Assembly: GCA_037179385.1 (NCBI GenBank)
Contig: CM074195.1
Location: 10,183,787 to 10,247,786, forward strand
Origin: Holothuria scabra
Taxonomy: Eukaryota; Echinodermata; Holothuroidea; Aspidochirotida; Holothuriidae
Direction of reading: 5' to 3'
Length of the DNA: 64,000 bases
Shown: one piece after another, positions 45,266 to 59,600 of the stretch
Numbering within the stretch: the stretch's first letter is position 1
Layout of the letters: each line of letters begins with the position of its first letter
Notes under the pieces: model-generated
What the model was told of the DNA's origin: nothing
Seen by the model: the letters and a program-made list of their open reading frames with translations, nothing else
Database searches by the model: none
Translations under genes and position numbers: made by a program

Positions 45266-47130
45266 CCCTTTAATGTTCCAGATCTCATCTGATTTGGCTC
45301 ATTAAGTAGTTTTCATCTTGTTTCTGGTCAGTACAAACATTTAATCCCCTGTTGTCACATGACTGTAAAGGAGCCATTTCTGAAGAGACAGGACTGAATT
45401 CTTGGAATTGAACTAATATGTTGCTTGACAAATGATACTAAATTCAAACTTCTGAAGGGTAAAGAGGATTGAAATATTACCATTGCATTCTGTTTACCTT
45501 CCATTTCAGCCCCTGAAAAATGTTGTGCTCTTCCTTCTACAAGGCACCTTGCCAGTGACCCAATGCACCTTGTCTAGCTCTAGAGTATGGGCTTGAGACT
45601 GTCCCTGTTAAAAAGAATTACCACTATGAAAAGATGCAACTCTAGTTGAATTGATGTCCTTTGACAGTCTCAAGTTAGTTCAACAGCTTTAAGGATTTTC
45701 TAATTCTAAAATCGTCAAGACCCATTTTTCAAGTAGCTTTTTCATATGATTTTGAGATAGAATGTGATTTTGGCCATAGTAAAATGAAATTGAAAAATAA
45801 CACATACCGAAATCCTATTCCACAATCCTAGGTTACTTGTACTTGGAATAGGTCTGTGCTTGGGAATAACAGGTGATATCAAAGACAAGGGCAGTTGACT
45901 CAGGTTGGAGGAGACCTGCTAGGGTGGTCATTCTTCCAGGTTTTGGGTACATTTTTCTCTGCAGGTTCACACTGTGCTAGTAAATGGCCCAAAGGCATTG
46001 CAGTTGGTTAAATGTTTATTTTAAGTGTGGTCCTTAAGAAGACATAGCTTCCTTGGAAAGGAGGACTCCTTTTGGAGTAACTGTTTAGTTTTGTAAATTG
46101 TCTCTTGCCAGATATTTGAGGACTTTATATTTTGCAGATAATCTTGCATATGCCATTTACCTTGGGAATGTTTCCCCACCATTTAAAACTGGTCCATACA
46201 TTGGTGATGTCTGACTTTAAAAATACTTCCTTTTTGTATAGTTGGTGACGTATAATTGATATTTTTTTGACAGACTGAGGTAATTGCCACAAAATAAGAA
46301 GACTGGAATGTAAACCAAAGGTTGAGATTAATGTACAAGAGTCTAAAAGAACAGACATTTCTTCTATTGAAAGAAAAAATCAAAAATAAGATCTTCACAA
46401 ACCATGTTATTGTTGTAGATTTTATATTTCATTCAGAGTGTTCATTTATAAACAAATTGTCAACAAGAAACACTAATTTGCAGAAAATAGAAAATGAAAA
46501 CTAGTACAAACAAACATTTTTCCTCCTGTGTCTTGTTCTTTGTAATTTGGCCAAATTCAGTACTACAGAAGAATGTTGTTATATCAATATCAACATGACT
46601 GATTGAATACTCCTGTCATCCTGATTTCTTTGAAATAGTTTTTTAACAGGTTCAGATAATCCCCATATGCATAACATCTATTGTTTATAAATTTAACATT
46701 GTATCATGATTTTCTCCAAATTCATGTGGGCATATAAGCCATCTTTAGGGTAACAGAAAATAACCAACACTGCAAAAATACTGAAGAGGTAAAAGTTCTT
46801 GGAAGCTTCCTCAATTTGCCCAGTTTGATTTCAGACTTGTTTAAAATACCATACGATGTCATAAATTGAGAATTCATCTAAATGCCATTTTTCTTGTCCC
46901 AAGTTTGCACGAACCATGCAACATACAGTACCCTATTTCTTAAAACATATGCTACCAAGTGTAGTATCCAATCGATCATTTATGCATAGTTTGTTATTTC
47001 TGTTTGGACTAGACAAATATTATCACAGCCTTATCTTTAAATAATCTGTATGAACAAGGTTAAAACAATTTTTTAGACAGAATAATGTTCATTACTAACT
47101 CGAAAACCATTTAGTTCAAACTGCATGTAA
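45266..47130. other. Intergenic spacer between convergent MRPL20 and cyclin L
   Basis: AT-rich; short frames at 46,125-46,504 overlap on both strands without recognisable content. No gene or RNA supported. Confidence 0.5.
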
Positions 47131-47140
47131 CACATCCACT

Positions 47141-47527
47141 GACTTCCTATATACATGGACAGAGCATGTAACATGTAAGTCGTATCCATAGATTGTCGCC
47201 ACTGACTGGGACAAAAAAGGCACACCAAGATGGCTGCCGCGAAGCTATAAATTGTCTGATTTAATGTCTGATTTGTTTATATTTTAAACAAAAGTTAAAC
47301 CTGAATGGAGAAGAATATCATATTCCTGATATACATGAAGTGATTTTGACCTTAGCTTGCCACATTTCAAAAGTATTTCAACTTTCTTGCAAAATCTGCC
47401 AATTGGCTTGAGCAAGTCCAAACTTTTATACAAAATCATATCAGACAGCCATCTTGGTGTGCTTTTTCTCACACATACAGCAGCGACAATTTACCCTACA
47501 GTATGCTCTGCCCATGTATAGGAAGTC
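47141..47527. mobile_element. Inverted-repeat element with ~90-bp arms
   Basis: The left arm GACTTCCTATATACATGG, CAGAGCAT, ATTGTCGC and GCACACCAAGATGGCTG is matched in reverse at the right (CAGCCATCTTGGTGTGC, GCGACAAT, ATGCTCTG, CCATGTATAGGAAGTC). Both arms carry CCAAGATGGCTG, a YY1-like core. No coding sequence. Confidence 0.75.
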
Positions 47528-47699
47528 GGTGAGCACAACTGACACTTCAACCTGTGACTGAGCAGGCAGGGTGCAACAGATGTAAATACCCTCTATCGAC
47601 CATCTTAACATATGCTTCAAAAGCTTCAAAAAAGTCAAATAGAGCCCTTTGCACCCACCCCATGACCCATGACTTTGATTAACCAAAGCTTGCATACCC

Positions 47700-49930
47700 T
47701 TTACAGAAACTATATAGAACGTCCTGTTTCAAAGTGCTTTAAAGTGTCAATAATGCATTTAAATAAATCACCCAATCCACCACCTGCAGTTGTGACACTC
47801 AACAGACCTAAAAGGAGAGTTTTTAGCTCAGATCAATTCACACACTTCTTTAATTTGAAGGTTTTCTGGTCTAAACCAGCCAAAATTCCCTCAAAGGTAA
47901 TACTGGTGACAAACCATCAGACATATCACTATATTAGGGTAGGTTAGCTAAAACTTGGTAGGTGGTTAAATAACACAATGAATATGTTACAATACCAGGA
48001 CAGCTAGATATGAAAGTAATGTTAACAGGGCTCCCATACTTTAGAAGAATTCAAATTCTGTAGACTTTTCCAGACTGTTAAAAGAATAAAATGGAAATAT
48101 CCTGTACTTGAAAATGAAGAATTTTGTAAAATGTGGTCCTTGTTTTTCAAGTATTTACCCCACGATATACCAAACATGATCAAAACTATTGTATTGTTAT
48201 TTTTTCCATACTAAACATCCAAAATTCAAGGGTTTTCAACACCAAAATTAAGTCCCACACCTTCTGCAGACTTTTCCCCATTTTCACTACTACTTGTCAA
48301 TCCTGAGTTTAAATATGAATTCAAAGGCAGCTCAAGCTACCAAGTTCAATTTCAAAACTGTCCATCCAAAATCAAAATTTAAGGTTCAAATCCTCCCTTT
48401 TAAGTTTTAAGTTGGCACTAGTGACAGGCCAGGAATCCTGTGGGCACTTTTACAATCCCCAGTCCACAAGGGGCAATAAAACAGGGAACCAATATCCATT
48501 TAAGTACACCCAATCTTCTTAGACATGTTGCATTTGAAATTCATGAATTCTTAAAACAGTCAGTTCACGACACAAACTTGCATTATGAAAAGTCTGTCAT
48601 ACAGGCTGATATGCTGAACTTTTTCTTGAGTGACTACTTAACATAACTGTCAAAAGTTGAAAACAACTGGTCAAACCAAAGTTTTTCCAATTACAGAAAA
48701 ATGAAATGATAACATCAAATCTTAGCAAAAACTTGTCTACACAAAAGTAGCACAACTTCACAACCTGCCCATGAAGATACCATTGCAACAAAAATACCTA
48801 AACCATATCTAAAATGACAGAAGAATGACAACGTTCAATTTTTTTAATATCAAAGGCCATAAAATATTCCTCATACCCAATATTTCTCTTTTGTGTGTTT
48901 TTCCTAGATACCTCTCTTTCTCATACTTTTGCTTTCAAACTTCCAGATTTCTGCTGTCTTCATCAACCTGGTTGAACTATCCTGTCTCATTCTCAATTTG
49001 TGCCTTGATATCAAATATCTGTATCCTTTCCATGCATCTCAGTTTAAATACTGGCTAATATATAGTCAATTAACACTCCCCCACCACCCAAATTATAAGT
49101 TTATCAGCTGGCGTGATTGTGGAACAGAAAATTAAGCTAGCAATTCCTAAAAAATGTTTCTAGGAGTGTTTTATTTTTAAGTCTAGTGATACATGCAGAA
49201 GATTCACTGATGAAAAACAGGCCATCCATTCTTTTGTCTCTGTAGGCAATAGTAAGCACAGAACATGAACAAGTACATACAAGCACATGTTGATGTATAC
49301 ATTAATGCTGGCGCGATTGCAGAGAGCAAGTTAAACCAACAAAGAACAGGAGATGTAAGCTACTGTATTTCACTTTAAAAGTACGTTTTCCTGTTTTTTC
49401 AACGAAAAGGATTCATCCCACCTTCAAACTACTGCAACCAACCTGAGTATTTGGCAAAACAATTTAGTATCATTGTTACCTTCTACACTGGCACACAGAA
49501 CAGGAGTGATTGAATTTAGTCCCATATCACCAGCACACATAACAGGGATTTTGCCCGAAACACACAAGGAGGGGGAGGGGGGATTTATCAATGCTGAACC
49601 CCAAATCTTTATTGATGCTGTCCTAGGCTAAAGATACAAGTTGGTTCAGTGGGACAAAAGATTCCTTCAAGGTTTCAACCATTGCTGCAAAAGTTAGAAA
49701 CCAACATATTGTCAAAATTTTTAAGGAAATGAAAGAGGTATCTGTATCCACCTTCTGGAAGGGGAAGGGGGAACATCCCTCTTTCTTTCCACTGACAGAA
49801 ACCCAGCATAATAGAAGTGACAGAATTTAGACCCAAAGCACTGGTACACATAACAGAATCGACCGAAGTTTGGTCCATGGCAGAAAAAATTAAGAAGAAA
49901 CTTAACACTGTTTTTGTGTTTTCTTTGAAG
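47700..49930. other. Intergenic spacer downstream of cyclin L
   Basis: AT-rich; 48,030-48,340 shares 'pairs of TTTTCCAGAC/CTTTTCC' words with 55,790-56,010, a weakly supported repeat. No gene recognised. Confidence 0.4.
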
Positions 49931-49939
49931 GTTTTGTTC

Positions 49940-49945
49940 TTTATT
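49940..49945 (-). promoter_or_regulatory. Candidate cyclin L polyadenylation signal (AATAAA)
   Basis: Reads CCAATAAAGAAC on the minus strand, 251 bp past the cyclin L stop. It gives a compact 3' UTR. Confidence 0.5.
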
Positions 49946-50195
49946 GGAAGCCTTTTAAAAGTTATAGTTGGTATAATCAAGTTGAACAATACAAAAAAAA
50001 AAACGTTTGACAAAAGGGGAAAGGGAGATGTGTGGGAATGGGGGATGGGCAACTAGTAAATTACTAGACACTAGTACAAATGGAACCTTCACATAAGAAA
50101 GCTATACTTACATAATACCACACTATCAGGATAATTCATAACTTACATACAATACGAACACTTCCCCAAACAAGGAGACTACCAATAAGCCGATG

Positions 50196-50634
50196 TTACC
50201 TCCTATCTTTCCCTCGACTGGATTCATGTTTTGGCACTTTGCGGTACTTGTCACTCACACGTTCATACGATCTGGAGCGGCTTCTTGAACGGTCCCTATG
50301 GTAATGCTTGTCGGACCTAGAATCTCTGTGTGGGCTCCTCCGATGATATTTCCTGTGGCGATCGTAAGAATTACTTCTTGACCTGGACCTACTGCGGCTT
50401 CGTGATGGTGAATGACTGTACTTTCTCTTGCGTGATCTTGAATGATGGTGTCTGCCTCCAGAGTCATCTCTCTTTCGCCTCTTATCCTTTGGTTTGGACC
50501 GTCCAGATTTCCTGTCTCTTTCTTTGCTGTGACTTCTACTCCTTGAAGACTTTGAACTTCTTCCTGAGGAGATACTTCTGGAGGGACTTCTTGATTTACT
50601 GGACTTTTTGATGACTGGAATTTTTCCATTTTCA
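50196..50634 (-). CDS. CCNL1: Cyclin L terminal exon: Arg-Ser (RS) domain and stop
   Basis: Acceptor ttccaacag joins the phase-2 donor of the previous exon to read [20 protein letters not shown], then [46 protein letters not shown] and the end SSRGKDRR before TAA (50,198-50,196). RS dipeptides target cyclin L to speckles and splicing factors. A second long open frame on the same strand (50,635-50,255) is a shifted, non-RS reading and is not the product. Confidence 0.95.
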
Positions 50635-53600
50635 CTGTTGGAAGAAATGAGAGGACATTCTTTAATTTAAAATTATTTGCTGAAATAATCCCTGAGACAA
50701 TTCAGGAGAGCAAAAAGATGCAATGACCACAGTACCAATTGACATACTGGCAATGGGAAGAGCAAAGTCAGGGCTAGTTAATTGCTTCAGCCCGAAGGCC
50801 CTTCTATCTGGTACACAAGTGACTACTTTAGGGTAGTTTTGATGGAGTATTATGGCCCAGTTTCTAACCAACTGGTTAATCAAGCCTGCAACAGCCATTT
50901 TCCAATTGTGGCTAGCAAGGGGAGCAGACAAAGTTTTTGCATTATGCTCATTGCTACAAAAAACCCATTTCAACTTGCATAGTAATCCAACGCAAAATTC
51001 ATTTACACACATGGCTCTACCTGGTTTGGTTCAAGCAAGGCTATAAAATGTTTAACAGGCAATCACTTGTACCAATGTACAACAGGACACAAAGTCATGG
51101 CAGTCAATGTTATTTGACACTGGTATTGTTTTGTACTGTGCAAGCATTACACAAAAAGTACAGCGGCTAATTACAAACATCCAAGCACAAAGCCATGAGA
51201 AGAGAGTCCAGTATTTTTCAACCACAGTTTACTGTTTTTAAACCAACTCTTTGATGAAAGTTGCCATTTTTTGAAATAGGGTGTCCATGATCAAGACTTC
51301 CATCTAAATTAGAATCTTTAACGGACGTGATGAGCCTCCGTTTTGTTTGGTTTAAATGACTTTGTGTTTAATGTAGCATTGCAAAGATTGAGTAATTGAG
51401 CACCCCCACCTCGGGAATAGACCAATTGTCATGAATGCTCATTAATATTATGGCAAACAACTTTTGGGCTCATTGAAAGGAATTTCTGACCGTGATTATC
51501 CCCGGCAGGCTCCAAGGTTTAAAGGGGGCTGCAGCCACAGAGGCACTACACAGGATAATTGTGGCTCATTGGCTTCTTTTCCTTACTCCACTGCTTATGC
51601 TGAGAAACAAGCACAATGGCACCATGTTCTGTTTTAAGTCTTCAGAATGACCAGACAACTGACTACTTTATTAATAGTGACAAACTATTTATATGAATAT
51701 GTATAAACTACATTCATATACTACTTGGTTCTGAGGAAATGAGCAATTTTCTACCAGGAAACTAGTGCTTCTTTTTCCATGGGAAACTAACCACTAGCAA
51801 CCTATAGCCCTTTGTCATGAACAATAGTTGCTGCTGCACATGCCAACCACTCCACGAACAAATAATTTGAAGGTGCTCATTGAGTTGTAATCCATAACTT
51901 AATGTAGGGCTGTCAGCAATTAGCGATTAATCGCTGATTAATCGCCAGCCAAGTAATCGTTTAGTAAAATGTTTCATGCGATTAATCGCATCTCATGCCC
52001 CGGGGACTCTGACTTGTGTTAAGTAAACAATGTATCCTCCTTCATCGCAAGTTTAGCTGCCTTGACAAAACATACGATGTCTACAGTAGAGGACAACAAG
52101 CTCAAAAATTGAGCAGAGCTTTGACATGCACCTGTTATCCACCCAACCCCTGCTAGTTTAGACCTACATGTGATTGTGTGCAGTGTCATGGGGGACGTTT
52201 TAATGCCTGAACCCCAAACACGGAACCTGTTGTGACAGGCTTTACTTCCACACCACCAATACATTTGTACTGAACATAATTTACAATGAAATTTGAAAGT
52301 ACCCGTATGCATACACCACAGTGTCTTTTAAGTACCCTGTGCGGAGTGTGCGCCATTGTGCACTTTGCCGTAGTAGTTCAATTTCACGCCCACTTGTCAA
52401 CTCGCCATTGGCGTACGTCTCCCAAAATTTCAACTTGAAATCAACAAATTTCAAAAAATTACAAGTTCAGCTTTCTAACCATGTTATTCCTGTCCTTGTA
52501 TCATGTAGGAGTATTTGTAAGTCATGAACTGAGAAGTTTCCAAAAAGTTTCGATCGCTGTTTATCAAGACCAACAGCGTACATAGCAGCAGTTGCACACG
52601 GTAGCAGTCGGCTGAAAATCCTTTTATACTCCGCTGCTTCGTGCTGTACATGGAACGAACTTCTGTTACGAAGAATCGTACTCACTGATTGGCTGCTTGC
52701 ATTTATGAATGAAGCGGCTTCTTTAAAAGTTTAAGGATTCCCCGCTTCTAACGTAATTATTAAGGGAGGGTGTCATGTTATTGCCAATTGAAGTACACCC
52801 ATTCTGTGAGTGCTTTTAACGATACATGCCGAGCGAGCCGATCAGCCAGCTGAAGGCATGTATGTATATTACACTGTGCATGTAGCTAGCAGCTTGCGGG
52901 TCTTGTTTATGTGCTGCGAACGTACGTACGGCTATTTACACAGTACAGGCGGTAACTTAAACATGAAATGACCGGTGAAAACTACGATGTCTAGATTTGA
53001 TCATAGCCAACTATTGTTAGCTCTAATGTTACATTTTGTACTGTAAACTTACGTGGCTAGGCTCTAGGCCTAGTTTTTGTTGTGGCTTCAAGCCACACTA
53101 TTTTTGGGGGGAAATTAGAAATGAAACAAACGGGTATATTGGGCAAGTGTCAAAATTAAATATATCGTAGTCGGTCCTGCAGCTGTCTGCATAGGGGCTC
53201 GTCGGCTACTTTCGCCGTGGATACTGTATTGTGGCCTAGCCTATACTTTGCGAACGATCGTTGCTTTGAGGTACTGAAACTTCATCTAGCTACTGCTATG
53301 TGGTGTAACGATCTATATCAACCTCCAATGGAAGCAATTCTCTAAAAATTGCTTTGCAAGAAATGTTTTATTACTAAAGATAAAGGGGGTAAAAAAGTTA
53401 AAATGGAGTCTGCTTCTAGGCGGACCTGTGCGTCATATTAATGCTAACTCAGTATTGGCGAGCAATTGCGAATTACTATACTACGGATACACACACATAT
53501 GTACAGTGCAGGTCTATTACCGATATCTACACATTACTACACGGGTTGGTTATGCATACGCAAATGCGATTAATCGCAAAAAGATGCGATTAACCGTTTA

Positions 53601-56600
53601 GTTCACTAATCACAAATTGACAGCACTAACTTAATGAGGGTGTTAAAGGGTCACTTCCACATGACAATTCTTATAGTTAGCTAAATAAATGTTTCATATC
53701 CAATAATTACAAGAAAAGTTAAAATTTTGAATTTTGAAGTGTCCTTAGTTATGACTGGTTTGTGCCTACCTTGAAAAAATATCTGGTCACAAAATTTGTA
53801 AACCTGAAATGAACCGCCAATTATTCACTCATAAACTGGCACTTGCATGTAGGATATGGGGATTGTCAAAGTTTTACCATTTGACATTGGTATGTGAAGG
53901 AAACTTAACAGGTTTGGAAAAATTTGCTGGATTTCAACAAACCAACTCAATGAGCTGTTTGAAAGATATTATTTATGAAACTTACTTTTTTACACTGATT
54001 GAAGATGCCCCATTTTTCTCATCTGTAACTGTATTGTTCCCTAATTTGTAGGAATTTGGAAGAGCTGGGGAATCGGTCTTCACTTTGGGAGAATCTGAAA
54101 GATAAAGTCATCATTTCTTAGTCATTGCACATCAACACATGTGGCAATACAAGGAAAAATATTTAAATACTAGAGCAGCAATGCTGCAGAATCTCAATAC
54201 TTTGTCATTGTTAAGGAGGCAGTTTCCATATTGTTGCTGATGATATTTGATGTAAATACAGTCCTCCTTTGGTGCTTTGCATAAAAAGATATATGCATCT
54301 ATTTATTGTTAATATCCTGATGCATTTCATGCTCAATATTGATCAAATGATAGAGAACAACTTATACAATAATATTGTGACACTGAGTGAAGAACGTAAA
54401 CATTGTGCACCATACTGAAACTTAGCAGAAATAATTTACTAGCTGGATGCATATAATTGACATCTTCTAATAAATACATCAGCCAAATGATAGCTGTTCT
54501 CCTTAATTTCACACTATTTTCTCTTAAAACACTCTCCCTTTAATGATATTTTCAGTCTCATTCAGACATTTTGGTATTTTACAACTTCTGAAGGAGTGAG
54601 AGCTACTTCCCTGCTGATATCTTGAGTGTTTGCATTGTTACACTGAATAACAAGTGGGTAGAAACAGTATCTACACAATTAAGTCCAAGAACACTGCAAT
54701 GAACTCTTGAGGGGTTAATTTTTAGTCACAACATTGAGACACTTTGATCATGTCTCCTGGACACATTTTATGCACAAAGCTGTAACTTGATAAATTGTAA
54801 ATATGCTTATTTCCCCCCAAGTTAACAACTGGGCAAGTATCTGCTTAGAGAGCCTTTATTTATGGTCAGACTAAGCAAGATTATCTTTTAGTTCATGCTT
54901 GATTTAGCAGAGGTGGGACACCAAGCCTCTAACATCTGAGAGTTTAAATACAAAACGTAAACATTCTCAGTCAATAGGTATCTATACCTAGCAACCAAAG
55001 TGCTTTGAGCAAAGAAATGATAGCTTCCTTGATGTTTCAATGACAACCGAAGAGTTTTACCATAAATTTTGCCAAAATAACTTAGCAACACTTAGCAACC
55101 ATCCCTTTTTTAATGTGAAAAAAGGAAATGTCTTCTAGGGGTGGAGCCCAAAGAACATGCTCTCAAAAATTTCAAAAAAGACATTGACCACTGATCAAGT
55201 CACATTCCCTTGCTCTAAAGAAATTTCACCCACTAGCTAGTTTGACAATATCTCAATTCATGTTATGTGTTGAGATAACTACAATGACAAAACTTCATAA
55301 AATATTTCTAGTATTTCACAGGTATTGACTGGTCTTCTCAAGCAGAAGTGTTCCAATGGCCTATAAAAAACCATTACCTGACCCATATGAAAATATCACA
55401 TTTATTATAAAAAATATCAGAGAGAGAGAGTATTTTTAGGATAACATTAAAAAAGGAAACCATCTCCCCCCCAACAAAAAAAAAAAAAAAAAGAAAAAGA
55501 AGAATGACAATTGAGGAGAGTCAGCAAGAAAAAGAATTAAGATTTCTTACTTTGAGCACTAGATGAGTGTGGAGAGAAGCTAGTGGGTGTTCCTGCAGCA
55601 CTATTGATCCCCTCAGTGTTTAACAGGCCCTTGGCTTTCATCTTAGCAGCTTGTAATGCTGCTCGACATCTCTCAACTTCCCGTTCAAGCTCAGAATATG
55701 GTTTCTGTTGGGAAAAGTTTTCAACTGACACTGAATTTTTGAAAACACACTTAATATTGCACATGAAAATGGAACAATGTCATTTTGTGAAAATTTCTCT
55801 AAATTTTCCATAACTTCACATAACTGTCCCTGAATTTAGGGACTTTTCCAGGCCTTAGATTAATTTTCAAAACTGTCATGACTTTTTCAAGACCACAATG
55901 AACCCTGACCATTGCTTTCATGCACTCTTTTCCAATCCCAGCCAACTCCCCAGAAAACGAGGCCCTTTCAATTAACTCACAACTGCACTTTGTCTGTGCT
56001 TGCAGCCTGTACACATAAATTCTTGAAAGTGAAAGTTATAAGGAAAATTTAAAGGGACAAAAAAAGTGAATTCTTACTCTTTTGTGGGTGTAAAGCTTTA
56101 AAATGGTGAGTGCAATCTCCTGCATTTGTTCCTCAGAAGCATTCATCAGACCAAACCAGTTGGGCTCACTAGGAAGGACAACCTGTAGGCAGAATGCAAT
56201 ACATTGATAAGTGCACAGAAATTTCAAATTAACAGGGACAAATCTTGAACAATGATGAGCAGGACTATGACACAGGATTTTTTGGACTGAAGATTATTCT
56301 TGATACATGTCATACCAGCATCTGAAGTCTAAAATGTTATGGTGCTTCATGAATCACCCAGTGCTGGGGTCTAAGGGATGTAGGTTGGTGGCATGCATTT
56401 CCAGGTTACAACCCAGCCAGGTCAAAGTTAGTGGAGTTTTTCATCTACGAGAAATCTATCATTTTTACATCTGAACCAGCTTGCTGTAAAATACCATAAT
56501 TCAATCTGAAAAGGCAAGTTTGAAATTCATATCTGCACATGCAACAGTGACCTATTCAGGTCAACTGGTAACAAAACATCTGAGTGCTGTGCCGGCTGCG

Positions 56601-59600
56601 CATAGCATCCCATTTTGCATGTGTTTACCTTTAGTCATCAGCTTAAACACACCTTACAGTGTTACCTGCTGACCTTTGACCTACAGCACAATTCTCCTCA
56701 CTTAAGGAACTTCGAACTGGTCTTTTGCTCTATTGGTTAGCACCACTCTACTTATCATTTTAATTTAAAAGCCACATGCTTCTCCCACATAACTTTATAA
56801 AGCACCCATTTTACATGGCCTGAATTACATTGGTTAAAATGGCATAACTTGACCTCAATTAGCAAGCTAAGGAAGGGAAGTATCTCCATAACTGTAATTG
56901 GCAAAGCACAAGCCAGATTGTAACATACGTTTAAAACAAGTCTCAAGAAAAATAACCAAGAAATGTCTTACCGACAGCTGTCTAGCTGAAAGGTATATAC
57001 AAGCACACGCAATGGTTTCAGGTGAATATCGTACAAACACATCTGTTCTGAGACTGTCATTCATATAATTCCTGTTAAAAGACAAATGGAAACACAGATA
57101 CACAAAATGCAACCTACAAAATTCTGCTATTCTTGGTCATTTACAGTGCCCTCCCTGCTCTTCCCCCAGTCTATCCTAAATTTTATACTCTGCTTCTTGA
57201 GGCCCCAACTTGTAACAGTACTGTTGATAACTAGTGCTTGAGTCCTGTCCTGAGTAGCACTGCAGACAGAACCCCCATCCAAAAGATTTCAAGGAAAGAT
57301 TTTGCCTCACCTTATTTTGTTAAGGTCTAATGTGATTCCCTTCATAGGTCATGTGACCAAACAGCCTCCTTCCATTCCACATCCTGTTTCCTCTTCTTCA
57401 AGATTCTTTCCAAAAGCACACAAGGCAATCCACTAAGAATATACATTAATACTGCATACTACGACACTTTTCCCTTCAAGATCAGAGAAAGTTAGGAATA
57501 ACCATGTTACTTAGATTACCAGTATACTTTTATTATATGTGCACAACTTCCACATTACAGGCAGTTTCCCATCATACTATATCTATTGCATTCAATAGCT
57601 GTCTTTGGTACCTTCAAGTCCATCAAACTTCTTCACCAAAATCAACTAGTGACTGGCAACACCATCACCCAACTTGCCGACTACTTAATTAATGTACCAC
57701 TCTGCATGCAGAAGGTACAATATATCAAGGTAATATGTAATATATATCAGCATATGAGTCTGCCAAGGACAGATGGCATACAATTTTTGAAAGGAGTGTC
57801 CTCATTCTATCTCAATCTATGTAAAGTAGTAAAATTAACTGCTACAAGTAGGAGTACATTAAGTTATCAGACAAGTTTTTTTCCAACCTTAAACAGAGTT
57901 TCTTTCTATACCTATTTCTGATATGACTTGGTGAAAAAGCAACCTGACCTCTTACACTATTGACCAATCTTTGAAGAATTACAAATTAGTAAGAGTGCTG
58001 AATTATCAAAGGAGGAGGTTGTTGAGCAGACAAAGTTGTTGAGAACCATAGTACAGACCTACATAATACCAATAAATAAGGGGGAGGGCCACTGAGAGAG
58101 GAGGGATGATCTGAACTCATTTTCCACACATGTAACAGCACTATAACTGCTTCACACATTTCCCTAACCATTTAATTAGCACTACAAAGGCCAAAATTTT
58201 TCCACACATGTAATAGTCTATTACAGTGAATACTTCTTCTGGAGCATTTTCCATTTCTTGAAAATCCATCAATTTTTTGAAACAATGCAGGTTAATGTGC
58301 CTTTACAGCCAACACCTGATAGAGTGGTCTGACTCTTGTTTGAACATTGTAAACTATCTTCTTTAACCATTTACAGCAGATGGGTTCTTCTTCTACGTCT
58401 TCTTTTAATGGTACACATTCATGGCAGGCCGCTCCCGCACTTATCCTGTCTCCAGCAAAGCACCTGTCAATAGCTATCAGTGACAAATGTTATAACCAAA
58501 ACCAACAACTGACGATTTCACAAACTTTCATCTCACTGAACACAAGAGCCAGCAAAGGTATCTCCCAATGTTTCATCAGTAAGGTAGCCCTTCAGTTATC
58601 CTTGACAGTACTTCTGTGGCCATCCTGTTTCTTGTGATACAGTTCCCCCAGTTATGCCTGTTTTCAACAAAGAGCGTCTATCAGTAATATGATCAATATC
58701 AATACCATCTATGACAAGCACTTTCAACAGATTAAACAAATATTAACTGTCATCATTTCCATGGGTCCTTATAAACTTGGTGGATAAGCTTTAACTCATC
58801 ACAAATTGTCCTTCCTTTTTTCACAGTGGCATCTCATTTCTATTTAAGAGTGTCTAAAGAAAAAGTGTGTTACTTAGCAATGGCACCATCATAATATAAC
58901 TTGCAATAAAATGATCAAGACCTTGAGTTTCAGATTTTCCAGGAGTGCTACAAATTAACACACACCTCAGGTTGTTTAGGATTGTGGTTCATATGCTGAT
59001 GTATTTAAGTTCACTAGATTCTGAGTAATTTCCATTCTTTATCTAGGAGTGCAGAAGAATTGTGTTCCTCACAATGATGGTGTGCAATAGCACTTGTTCG
59101 CCTCAAAGTTCAAGGTCTGTTATCTACGAAATTTATGCTCAATTTATAAGCTATAATAAAATAATTTCATTAGATATATGTATGTTTGCCATCAGTAAAT
59201 GATAAAATGACATTGCTGTAAATGACACAATCTTACACACGAATGTATCATATCATTCCTTTAGCATTCGTCAAAAAACCATATAATCCTGACTCAAGGC
59301 TTCGACGACTTCTTGGATGATGCATGACTTCTGACACAAACAGAGCCATTTTACAACAGGATCTCCTGAATTTTTTACATGGATGCTTCTCCATCAGAAT
59401 CCTCCTGCCACAGTGAATAGGTCCATTGTTTTAGGTGGTCCATTGCTTTCAGGTACAGTCTAAATTGGGTGGAAGATTCTTTCAAAAGCAGTGAAACAGG
59501 TATGATGTCACACACAAAGAGAATCAATGTTACAGTATGATCACGATGCATCAACTTCAAAATTATCCAATCCATTTCCTTTTTTTTTATAAACTGCACA

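Noticed and set aside
50255..50635. 126-codon minus-strand frame beginning [13 protein letters not shown]
   Set aside because: It is a frame-shifted reading of the cyclin L RS exon; the RS frame is fixed by the phase of the upstream exon and by RS/SR dipeptides.
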